Shown here: one piece after another, positions 1 to 6,389 of the stretch | How positions within the stretch are numbered: the stretch's first letter is position 1 | Layout: the number at the start of each line of letters is the position of its first letter | NCBI GenBank assembly: GCA_028678885.1 | Contig: JAJRCP010000071.1 | Span: forward strand, 1-6,389 | Length of the DNA: 6,389 nucleotides | DNA from: Methanomicrobiales archaeon | Lineage (GTDB): Archaea > Halobacteriota > Methanomicrobia > Methanomicrobiales > JACTUA01 | Reading direction: 5' to 3' | Translations under genes and position numbers: made by a program | Notes under the pieces: model-generated | What the model was told of the DNA's origin: nothing | What the model saw: the letters and a program-made list of their open reading frames with translations, nothing else | The model's database searches: none

Positions 1-735
1 TATATTTATCAGGAGAGGCAGGGACTCCCGTCAGCAAGAAACATTGGCATCACACAAACTTCGTGAGAAATTGTCTGCTTCATCGACGATGACGCCATCG
101 CAGACAAGAACTCGATCCTGAATCTCTCGAAGGGCTATACGGACGAGAAGATTGGCGGGGTGGCGGGAAATATTTTGGGATATAACTCTGAGGGGATCGT
201 CGAAAAATACGGGGATATCCTTTTTACGAGGGAAGATCCGGGACGAGACAACATTTTGCCGAAAAATAACGGGCCATGCGGGTGTAACGCATCCTACCGG
301 AGAGATGTCTTGTCCCTTGTGCATGGATTTGACCCGCAGATATTGAGTGCCGAGGATCTTGATATCGCTCTTAAGATCCAGAAAAATGGCTATTTTTTCA
401 GGTATGCAGAGAATGCCATCGTCTATCACAGGCAGAGACTGACCCTGAAAGAATTACTCACCAGATCTTATACGCTCACGAAGTACGGAATGAAATTGAT
501 CAGTGACAAATACCCGGATGATTATTCCTATGCAAAATTGCTCCTGGGATACTTCCTCCGGGTACCGTATAAAATTGTACTGTATCCCTATGTCATACTC
601 ATAACTCCTTTCCAGGAAGATAAGATATTTCATCTGGCAAGGCCGGCTCTGGATATTCTTGTGTCAATGAGCAGGATATGGGGATGCATATCGGCGGTCG
701 CGCATAAAGTCCGATATAATCCTCGCAAGAATTAA
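1..735 (+). pseudogene. Family-2 glycosyltransferase, 5' end outside window, interrupted by in-frame TGA
   Basis: Reading frame 1 gives a continuous GT-A fold glycosyltransferase that enters from the left edge and ends at TAA 733-735. It would transfer a sugar from a nucleotide-sugar to a surface glycan or lipid-linked precursor at the cytoplasmic face. Seen in order: GLPSARNIGI (nt 25-54), then TGA at 64-66, then EIVCFIDDDA with the DxD metal/nucleotide site at nt 85-93, then GPCGCNASYRR (271-303), and GFD followed by the ED acceptor/base motif (nt 352-357). The C-terminal part (from about nt 520) has hydrophobic stretches suggesting membrane contact. The family normally has Gly at the TGA position (the T-S-G-E-I-V pattern), so one G-to-T change explains it. 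A restart at GTG 160 would lose the DxD site and be inactive. About 80 N-terminal residues probably lie outside the window. Family assignment is firm; pseudogene versus sequencing error is open. Confidence 0.85.
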
Positions 736-961
736 AGGTGTATCTCCTTATCGTTCAACAAATATTCCATCCGGAGCGATCTTATCTTCACGCACGATTG
801 CCTTGTCGATAAAGAATATCTTTCTGTTGTGATTTTGAGAACTTTCTCCTGTTATCTCGCCGTGGCATCAATCCTCCCACCCTGCTCTTCATGAGCGCAA
901 TTACAGAATTCATATCGGATTCTTGCCCTGTGAGTGGAGGAATGGAACCCCGATTATGTTT
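736..961. other. Convergent intergenic region without intact gene
   Basis: This gap of 226 bases separates the 3' ends of two converging genes. I see no intact coding sequence, no RNA gene and no clear stem-loop followed by a T-run on either strand, so no terminator is called. The only structure noticed is the minus-strand open tail at 748-867 and the out-of-frame piece upstream of it, described separately. Confidence 0.6.
748..867 (-). pseudogene. Possible decayed C-terminal gene remnant of unknown family
   Basis: On the minus strand, 39 codons are open between a TGA (complement of 868-870) and a TAA (complement of 748-750), with no usable start codon. The translation ends NRKIFFIDKAIVREDKIAP followed by DGIFVER, which has the residue mix and beta-strand/turn look of a genuine protein C-terminus rather than random sequence. 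Just upstream, in another frame of the same strand (about 866-914), lies MNSVIALMKSRVGGLM, so a frameshift within an older gene could join the two. I do not recognise the family. It sits directly downstream of the large minus-strand membrane gene and convergent to the glycosyltransferase, a typical place for leftovers of gene replacement. Chance is a real alternative for so short a frame. Confidence 0.3.
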
Positions 962-3900
962 TCACTGTAATAAACTCAGTAACTTTAAGAGTCGCCCTTT
1001 GACATCACTCTGGAATTCCAGCGGTGTATAGCCCGGCTTCTCAATCTTCACGGTATGGGTTCCCCGCCTTACCGTGAATGCTGCTTCTCCCTTCGCATTG
1101 GAAATAGATACTCTTCCATCTATGACCAGATGGGCGTTCGGAACGATATTTCCCGAGGAATCCCTCACAATTATCTTACCCGATCCCTCAAATAGTACTG
1201 GAATAACAGAGGAAAATTGCTTCCTTTCGATATCTGGCTGAATAGTAACCTTCGTTTTTTCGAGCCCCTGAATGTTGAAGGTGACGAAAATGTTACATGT
1301 TCCAGTTTGCCGGCTCCTTCTCGATATGGTCCCGTTCACCGCGGAGTACGGGCAAGCGCCATCAATTTCCGGTACCTGGATGAAGTAAGTTACTCCTTCG
1401 ATTGCCGCGTGATTTCGGTTCTCGACTTCAAGTTCCACCGTATCGAGACCTTTTGTTGCATTGACAGATACGTCCCGAAGCGCCTGGATATGTCCTGCCA
1501 CGGTGTCAAGATCAGAGATGCTGGCTCCCTTGCTTTCTGATTTATTGATGAATAGCAGGAATTGAGCGGTGTACTCGGGGTTCCCGATATCATCCATATC
1601 CCAGAAATAGACTGCCATCCCTCCATCAATAAATACCGAATCGAGGGTCTCCCTCCACTGACTGAAAGCTTCACTAACATCTGACAGGGGACCCATGATG
1701 GAGCTGAAAGGTCGTGTCACGGGAACCAGGACCAGTCCCGTTTCATTTCCATGGTAGTATGCGAGCTTCGGATTTCTCACTCCTTCACGGTTGAGCTCGT
1801 AATAGGGGGGAGAGACCACCTTCGAGAGGAGGAATGTGTAATTCTGGTTGATCAATGTACCCACCGCATTCAGGTTATAACTGAAGGCGTTGAATGCCAT
1901 GCCATTTGTATTCAATCGCTCCTTGATGCTCGCGAACACTGCTGGGTTTTTGGAGCTGGCATAACCGATCGGTTCAATTGCCGAGTTCGCTGCAGGGAGA
2001 TTCGCTGGATTGATCTCCCCGTATGTGAGATTGCTCTTCTCAATGATCTGCTGGGCACTTAAGGTATAGTCTGGAGCCTTATACCAGTCACCGAATCCCA
2101 CCATAACCATGGGAATCTGTGCATCGGGGAAGAGATATGGCGAGATGGACGTATAACTTGAGATATGCTGCTCTGCTGTGGCCCTATCACCTATGGCAAA
2201 ATATTCGACCAGATGCATGGGTTCGGAAGGTGCGACCGTCGAAGTTGCGCTGGTAATGACGAGGGTGTAATCGTAGAGGGTTGATCCACGGTAGGAGATA
2301 CTCGAAGGATAGGGGGCCGAATCACCGAATTGGCGCAGGAGGCCTGTAGAGTCTTCCTTGTAGTATATCTGATCAAATATCCTGTCCTTCAGGAGTACCA
2401 TGTCCATCGAGGGATACACAACCTTATTCATGGTCTTTTCTTTGGCTGCGCCCGTGATCTGATTAAATTGAAATTCCGTGGCAGGTGCAAAGATTGTGTT
2501 CCTGCAATCTATTCCGAGAGATTCCCCGGTATTCATCCAGTCATTAGCGAATATAATCTCCCGTTTTATTGCTTTTTGATAAAATGTATACGTAACGAGG
2601 AGAGTACCGAGACGTTCATTTGCTTTTCCTATTGTTATAAGCGCCTTATATTGCAGCCTGTTTCCATCCACAATAATGTCACCGTATTCAATATTTTCCA
2701 ATGAAACCGTAGTATCGCCACTATCTCCCGGCCGTGATATTCTCACGGTATCCTGCATGTACCCCTCTCCCAGGGCGTTCTGGGTTCTGGTCCCGATGAA
2801 CCGTATCTGGGGGGAGTCGCGGCTCAATTTCATCCGGTAATAATCATTTTCAATGAGGAAAACGGGACCGAACTCCTGGATTGCCGGGGTATTCTCAATG
2901 AAATTTAATCCTCCACCGGATTGGGTTTCGGGATTCGGCCGGACTGGATCGAGGATATACTGGTAGAGGCCATAATGATTATCCGATGCATAGATTTTAT
3001 CCAGGCGTTTATTGGTATCCGCCTTCAAGTCAGAGTAATTCTTGAGAAAACCCCCATAGATCTTCTCAGACGCTATCAGGTATCTGATGTTGTAAGAGTA
3101 GAGATCCTGGGTATACCACTCGGATCCGGGTGAGAAGAGGGCATTTCTCAAATCTGTCGTAAACCTCCTTGTCTCACTACCCGACGGAACACTCGGGGTG
3201 AGCTTGTGAGCATAAAAGTTGATCCTTTCCCGGTAATAGAGGGGCACAGCACCTTCTGTGGGAACTCCTATTCCTCCCAGCCAGAGCAGGTTCTCCTCCT
3301 CGTTCTTTGTCCCGCTGATATCCGGCTGATAATGCAGATTCCCGATAATAGGCGTAATGATGAGCGTTAAAAAGATGATGAGATAGAGGATCAGCGTCAA
3401 GGATCGCCTCAATCTCAACCGGATTGAGTAAAATCCGATCGCTGCAGTGATGGGTATGATGAGATAGAGGTAATATATCTCGCGCAGGGAACCAGTGCCT
3501 CCTCCGGATTGCATTGCGCCGGGAAGGACCGCTGCTGCGAAGAGCGCCAGAGTGATGCCCTTACCCCGCCAATCGATCTTGAAGAACCCGGGCACTGAGA
3601 AGAGTGTCTGAACCAGGCCAACCCAGATGGGTGTCATGGCAATACCGTGAGAAAGATGCTCAATATCGCCGATGAGGGGGATGGCATGGAACCTCCGGAG
3701 GGGTAATCGGCGGAAAGAGTCGTGGAGCTCGATACACAGCTTCCCGAGGGCGAAGATCATGGAGGTCCAGAATAACGCATAGATATAATTATTCCCGACG
3801 AAGAGATTTTCATAGATGATGATCCCGATTTCTTTTACGAAAGTTACCTTGAGGAGCGAGGAGAGCCAGGTCGATATCGTGAGAATCAGCCGTCCCTTAT

Positions 3901-4660
3901 CGACATACTGCGGCAGGATGAAGGGGAAGGCCCTGACCGAAAAGACGTAAATAAAGAAGGATATCGCTGCAAGATAGAACATGCTGGCATCGAACTTCCT
4001 CCAGATTATCGCTGATGCAAGGAAGAGCGTGGTCGAGAACATAACGAGAAATATGTATGTACCCGTATGGCTGAAGACGATTCCAAATACCAACGGAACC
4101 ATTATGATTGCAGTTTTTATATCGAACTTCTGTACCGTGAAATACATGATGGCAAGAAGAAAGATCATCACGAATTGCCGGGATGAATAGATCAGCAGAT
4201 TCAGGACAAAAAGGGGCATGGATACGAAAAATACCAGGGCTAACGTTGAGATCTCGGCTGAGTGGATTAATTTCTGGGCATACGCAAAAAAGATGAAGAG
4301 TGAAATGATGAGAATGAGAATGATGAAGGTCACCGCGAAATCAAATGCATCAAGTCCGGTGACCTTCATGAGAATAGCACCGAAGTACCATACGCCGATG
4401 GGATAATCATATCCCAGATATTCTGCACTGAATGATTTTTCATAGAAATCAAAGAGCGAACGGGACTCGGACATCCTGAGCGTATTATAGGTATGGGTGA
4501 AGGCGTCGCTCCCCATCGGATTCTGGAAGATATAATCAGGGAGGACGTATCCAAGGGATAAGATGGCTACCAAGAGAACTAGGTAAAATAAGGCATTATT
4601 CGAGCTATTCTGATGGAAAGAAGATTTAACAGGCTTTAATAATTTATTAAAAAAGTGCAT
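962..4660 (-). CDS. Giant GT-C-like membrane glycosyltransferase with large extracytoplasmic C-terminus
   Basis: This 1232-residue protein starts at ATG 4660. The frame is open to a TTG at 4750, but that adds 30 residues unlike a signal sequence, and the TATA box at 4684-4691 favours 4660. Residues about 22-440 hold some 12-13 hydrophobic helices. The first loop has GSDAFTH (residues 50-56, Asp52) and then YDYPIGVWYFGAILMKVTGLD-like sequence near 84-104, as in GT-C enzymes that use an acidic residue in the first outer loop to transfer a sugar from a lipid carrier. Residues about 520-571 (YNIRYLIASEKIY, LDKIYASDNHYGLYQY) match the small domain that closes many GT-C proteins. After this come about 660 residues expected outside: a beta-rich region (about 590-730), a region of unclear fold (850-1070) and a C-terminal carboxypeptidase-regulatory/PEGA-like beta domain (about 1159-1232: GKIIVRDSSGNIVPNAHLVI, GTHTVKIEKPGY). 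Seven N-x-S/T sequons lie in the outer part. Donor and acceptor are unknown. It runs opposite to both neighbours. Membrane topology is clear; the GT-C call is likely; the substrate is not inferable. Confidence 0.75.
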   Translation of the reverse strand: MHFFNKLLKPVKSSFHQNSSNNALFYLVLLVAILSLGYVLPDYIFQNPMGSDAFTHTYNTLRMSESRSLFDFYEKSFSAEYLGYDYPIGVWYFGAILMKVTGLDAFDFAVTFIILILIISLFIFFAYAQKLIHSAEISTLALVFFVSMPLFVLNLLIYSSRQFVMIFLLAIMYFTVQKFDIKTAIIMVPLVFGIVFSHTGTYIFLVMFSTTLFLASAIIWRKFDASMFYLAAISFFIYVFSVRAFPFILPQYVDKGRLILTISTWLSSLLKVTFVKEIGIIIYENLFVGNNYIYALFWTSMIFALGKLCIELHDSFRRLPLRRFHAIPLIGDIEHLSHGIAMTPIWVGLVQTLFSVPGFFKIDWRGKGITLALFAAAVLPGAMQSGGGTGSLREIYYLYLIIPITAAIGFYSIRLRLRRSLTLILYLIIFLTLIITPIIGNLHYQPDISGTKNEEENLLWLGGIGVPTEGAVPLYYRERINFYAHKLTPSVPSGSETRRFTTDLRNALFSPGSEWYTQDLYSYNIRYLIASEKIYGGFLKNYSDLKADTNKRLDKIYASDNHYGLYQYILDPVRPNPETQSGGGLNFIENTPAIQEFGPVFLIENDYYRMKLSRDSPQIRFIGTRTQNALGEGYMQDTVRISRPGDSGDTTVSLENIEYGDIIVDGNRLQYKALITIGKANERLGTLLVTYTFYQKAIKREIIFANDWMNTGESLGIDCRNTIFAPATEFQFNQITGAAKEKTMNKVVYPSMDMVLLKDRIFDQIYYKEDSTGLLRQFGDSAPYPSSISYRGSTLYDYTLVITSATSTVAPSEPMHLVEYFAIGDRATAEQHISSYTSISPYLFPDAQIPMVMVGFGDWYKAPDYTLSAQQIIEKSNLTYGEINPANLPAANSAIEPIGYASSKNPAVFASIKERLNTNGMAFNAFSYNLNAVGTLINQNYTFLLSKVVSPPYYELNREGVRNPKLAYYHGNETGLVLVPVTRPFSSIMGPLSDVSEAFSQWRETLDSVFIDGGMAVYFWDMDDIGNPEYTAQFLLFINKSESKGASISDLDTVAGHIQALRDVSVNATKGLDTVELEVENRNHAAIEGVTYFIQVPEIDGACPYSAVNGTISRRSRQTGTCNIFVTFNIQGLEKTKVTIQPDIERKQFSSVIPVLFEGSGKIIVRDSSGNIVPNAHLVIDGRVSISNAKGEAAFTVRRGTHTVKIEKPGYTPLEFQSDVKGRLLKLLSLLQ

Positions 4661-4678
4661 CACTAAAACAGGTGTGTA

Positions 4679-4699
4679 CCAACATATAAAACTTGTTGG
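4679..4699. repeat. Perfect 6-bp inverted repeat CCAACA-N9-TGTTGG over a TATA box
   Basis: CCAACA (4679-4684) and TGTTGG (4694-4699) are perfect reverse complements separated by 9 bases, and the spacer contains most of the TATA box of the minus-strand gene. A dyad in this position is what an archaeal repressor that blocks TBP/TFB binding would use. The arms are short, so chance cannot be excluded, and no regulator gene is in the window. Confidence 0.4.
4684..4691 (-). promoter_or_regulatory. Archaeal TATA box for the large membrane protein gene
   Basis: The minus strand reads AAGTTTTATATGTTGG here, matching the archaeal TATA consensus (TTTATA core). Its centre is about 27 bases upstream of ATG 4660, the usual distance from TATA box to transcription start. 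The transcript would therefore begin at or next to the start codon, giving a leaderless mRNA and accounting for the lack of a ribosome binding site. This is the main argument for the 4660 start. Confidence 0.5.
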
Positions 4700-4796
4700 G
4701 ATCGATTTGTCGGAAGGGGAGATCCCAGGACCCTGATATAAGAGGAACAATGAGAATTAATCGTCCTGAAAGTTCAAGGTTACTGAAGACATGACT

Positions 4797-4826
4797 AAAT
4801 ATAATAAGCGATAAAAATAATAAAAT
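4797..4826 (+). promoter_or_regulatory. AT-rich promoter region of the deacetylase gene
   Basis: The stretch upstream of the plus-strand gene is almost pure A/T, with TATA-like cores AAATATAAT (4798-4806) and CGATAAAAATAA (4809-4820). Placing transcription start about 25 bases on puts it between roughly 4825 and 4842, giving a short leader of a few to about 20 bases. Only a weak AGAG lies before ATG 4848, so a strong ribosome binding site is absent. Which core is used cannot be decided by eye. Confidence 0.4.
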
Positions 4827-4847
4827 CCCAAACTAAAGAGAAAAACC

Positions 4848-5891
4848 ATGGATATTTACAAAATTCTCCAGATGGATACCTCAATATGGGATTTATTCAC
4901 CTGCAAAGAAGAATATTATCCTCAACTCCTGGATACTTATGGCAGATTCCCTTATTATGCAAGTAAAAATCGCGATATTTTCATGCCAAAAGCTTCTCAA
5001 TATTTAAGTGAGCACGGTTTTTCAGTAGAATATCCCGATAATGCACCTTTCGCTGTCTGTCTTACACATGATATCGATATTATCTATGAATCGATACGTA
5101 CAAAGGGGCACTCAGCCATCAGAAATTTAAAAAGAGGAAATATTCCAGAATCATTACAAGGGCTCTACTCGCTCCATTCGAAGAAGATTCCTTTCTGTAA
5201 TTTTATCGATATCATGGCATTGGAAGAACAATATAATTCAAAAAGTACATTCTTTTTTATGGCTGAGAATCCCGAGGATCAAGACTATTTTTATAATATT
5301 GAAGATCTTGGCTCAGAAATTGGAGAAATCGTGGATAGGGGGGGTGAGGTGGGCCTTCATGGGGGTCATACCACATTTTCAGATCCCGAGAAAATGAGAG
5401 AGAAAAAGAAAAAACTGGAAAAAATGTTGAATAGACCTGTTCAAGGTTATCGGAATCATTATCTCCGCTTCAATGTCCCTTCTACATGGGAATACTTAAA
5501 AGAGGCCGGATTTAAATATGATTCCACCCTTGGCTACGCCGATTGTATCGGATTTCGAAATGGGATGTGCCATCCTTTTAGACCATTTAATATTGATTCC
5601 CAATCTGTTATCGATATTATTGAGATTCCACTAATCATGATGGATATGACTTTTTTCAATACGTATATGAGATTGAATATGAATCAAGCTTGGGAATTAT
5701 TTTTGAGAGTGACTCAAGAAATTGAGCGATGCCAGGGTGTTTTAACTATTCTATGGCATAATAATAATTTATTAAATGATTGGAGAAAATTGTATGTAAA
5801 AATATTAGAATATTGTTCTAAAAAAAATGCTTGGATAACCAATGGGAATACTATTTGCCAATGGTGGGATAATGAACATTCTCGTAACTGA
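4848..5891 (+). CDS. Polysaccharide deacetylase (NodB/CE4 fold) family protein
   Basis: This 347-residue enzyme is predicted to remove acyl (typically N-acetyl) groups from sugars of a surface polysaccharide or its precursor, using a divalent metal. An N-terminal region (about 1-65) precedes the NodB-like barrel. Visible motifs: CLTHDID at 71-77 (Asp75 as general base and Asp77 as metal ligand by family analogy); STFFF at 133-137; GGEVGLHGGHTTF at 165-177 (His171, His174); GYRNHYLRF at 200-208 with Arg202; YDSTLGYADCIGFR at 224-237; and LTILWHNN at 299-306 with the C-terminal catalytic-type His304. It shows no signal peptide or membrane helix, so a cytoplasmic location is likely, which fits action on a nucleotide-linked or lipid-linked intermediate. 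The second motif is H-x2-H rather than the classical H-x3-H. A basic helix lies at 181-196. ATG 4848 is the first in-frame ATG after the AT-rich promoter. The gene overlaps the next one by 20 bases and its base composition is much more AT-rich than the genes to the left. Confidence 0.88.
   Translation: MDIYKILQMDTSIWDLFTCKEEYYPQLLDTYGRFPYYASKNRDIFMPKASQYLSEHGFSVEYPDNAPFAVCLTHDIDIIYESIRTKGHSAIRNLKRGNIPESLQGLYSLHSKKIPFCNFIDIMALEEQYNSKSTFFFMAENPEDQDYFYNIEDLGSEIGEIVDRGGEVGLHGGHTTFSDPEKMREKKKKLEKMLNRPVQGYRNHYLRFNVPSTWEYLKEAGFKYDSTLGYADCIGFRNGMCHPFRPFNIDSQSVIDIIEIPLIMMDMTFFNTYMRLNMNQAWELFLRVTQEIERCQGVLTILWHNNNLLNDWRKLYVKILEYCSKKNAWITNGNTICQWWDNEHSRN
5863..5868 (+). promoter_or_regulatory. Ribosome binding site GGTGGG for the ATP-grasp gene
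   Basis: GGTGGG ends three bases before ATG 5872 and lies inside the 3' end of the deacetylase coding region. GGTG pairs with the archaeal 16S 3' end. It supports ATG 5872 over the in-frame ATG at 5842, which would add ten residues in front of the first beta strand, and points to translational coupling with the deacetylase. Confidence 0.5.
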
Positions 5892-6389
5892 TGCAGAATA
5901 TAAGCACACGCTGGCTGCAGTCCGGAGTCTGGGGAGTAAAGGGCACTATGTCATCGCCGGTTCAACTTCTCCTTCAGCTCTTTCATTTCATTCAAAATTT
6001 TGTAATGAGCGGTTATTATATCCCAATCCACAAAATGAGCAAGAGTTTATTGATTTTTTAATGGAATACGGGATGAAACACAAGGTAGATGTTATTTTAC
6101 CTGTCGGATATAACGCGAATGTAGCTGTTTCAAGAAATAAGAAAATATTAAATGAGATTGCACATATTCCTGTTGCCGACTTTAACGCGATGCAAATTGC
6201 TTTAAATAAGAAGAAATCTATGGAATTTGCCCAAGAATGTGGTATTCAAATCCCCCAAACTTATTCATCTCCGGAAAATCTCCAGAATTTTCCAATTGTG
6301 GTTAAACATGTTCTTGGTACCGGTAATGTCCGTTTCATAAATAATAAGACCGAATTCTCAAATATCGATTTGAGAGATACGCTAATCCA
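5872..6389 (+). CDS. ATP-grasp family carboxylate-amine/thiol ligase, N-terminal part
   Basis: 172 residues are visible and the gene runs off the right edge. ATP-grasp ligases activate a carboxylate as an acyl-phosphate with ATP and join it to an amine or thiol. Seen here: MNILVTDAEYKHTLAAVRSL (1-20), an initial strand and helix of the pre-ATP-grasp domain; VDVILPVGYNANVAVSRNK (about 73-91), the usual sheet edge before the nucleotide domain; LNKKKSMEFAQECGIQIPQT (about 111-130), the helix and Gly-Ile-x-x-Pro strand found before the ATP site; and FPIVVKHVLGTGNVRF (about 140-155), with Lys145 in the position that contacts ATP phosphate and a glycine-containing loop following. The C-terminal Mg-binding half is outside the window, so activity cannot be confirmed. 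The overlap with the deacetylase (20 bases) and the internal ribosome binding site indicate one operon. Substrate unknown; relatives in glycan loci act on sugars or amino acids. Confidence 0.82.
   Translation, partial: MNILVTDAEYKHTLAAVRSLGSKGHYVIAGSTSPSALSFHSKFCNERLLYPNPQNEQEFIDFLMEYGMKHKVDVILPVGYNANVAVSRNKKILNEIAHIPVADFNAMQIALNKKKSMEFAQECGIQIPQTYSSPENLQNFPIVVKHVLGTGNVRFINNKTEFSNIDLRDTLI

Noticed and set aside
31..429. Minus-strand open frame of 132 codons opposite the glycosyltransferase
   Set aside because: Its translation has no domain-like pattern, while the plus-strand frame matches GT2 motifs throughout. It is an antisense shadow.
160..735. GTG 160 as the true start of an intact short glycosyltransferase
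   Set aside because: The same frame upstream of the TGA encodes conserved GT2 sequence, and starting at 160 would remove the essential DxD site.
1217..1540. Plus-strand open frame inside the giant gene, and similar ones at 1751-2062 and 2330-2704
   Set aside because: They lie opposite a long coherent membrane/secreted protein and show Cys/Arg-rich random composition.
3375..3470. Repeated 15-base string ATGATGAGATAGAGG at about 3375 and 3455
   Set aside because: On the coding strand both copies encode similar hydrophobic membrane-helix residues (LYLII), so the repeat follows from the protein sequence. No tandem array is present.
1..6389. CRISPR arrays, tRNA or rRNA genes, insertion sequences
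   Set aside because: No regularly spaced repeats, no cloverleaf-type sequence and no transposase-like frame with terminal repeats were found on reading both strands.

Overview
The window looks archaeal, most likely a methanogen of the Methanomicrobia. The reasons are a TATA-box promoter placed for leaderless transcription, little bacterial-style Shine-Dalgarno sequence, N-glycosylation sequons in a very large secreted domain, and a set of surface-polysaccharide genes of the kind common in that group. The assignment is an inference and was not tested by any search. TGA is used as a normal stop by two genes here.

Layout. (1) Positions 1-735, plus strand: the 3' two-thirds of a family-2 glycosyltransferase. 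Its reading frame is interrupted by an in-frame TGA at 64-66, exactly where the family has a glycine just before the DxD motif, so it is a pseudogene or a sequence error. (2) Positions 736-961: no intact gene, but a minus-strand open tail (748-867) that reads like a decayed C-terminus. (3) Positions 962-4660, minus strand: a giant membrane protein. It has an N-terminal GT-C-like glycosyltransferase module of about 12-13 membrane helices, followed by a long extracytoplasmic part with a beta-rich region, a possible degenerate deacetylase-like region and a C-terminal carboxypeptidase-regulatory/PEGA-like domain. (4) Positions 4661-4847: a divergent, AT-rich intergenic region. It holds a TATA box lying inside a perfect 6-bp inverted repeat on the minus side and AT-rich promoter sequence on the plus side. 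(5) Positions 4848-5891, plus strand: a NodB/CE4-type polysaccharide deacetylase. (6) From 5872 to the window end, plus strand: the N-terminal 172 residues of an ATP-grasp ligase whose start overlaps the deacetylase by 20 bases.

Together these look like part of a cell-surface glycan locus: sugar transfer in the cytoplasm (GT2), sugar transfer or assembly on the outer face (GT-C protein), and modification of amino sugars. The deacetylase and ATP-grasp genes are coupled, and a plausible reading is that one exposes an amine and the other acylates an amine with a carboxylate. That pairing is a hypothesis. The right-hand cassette (from about 4750) is visibly more AT-rich than the left, suggesting separate acquisition.
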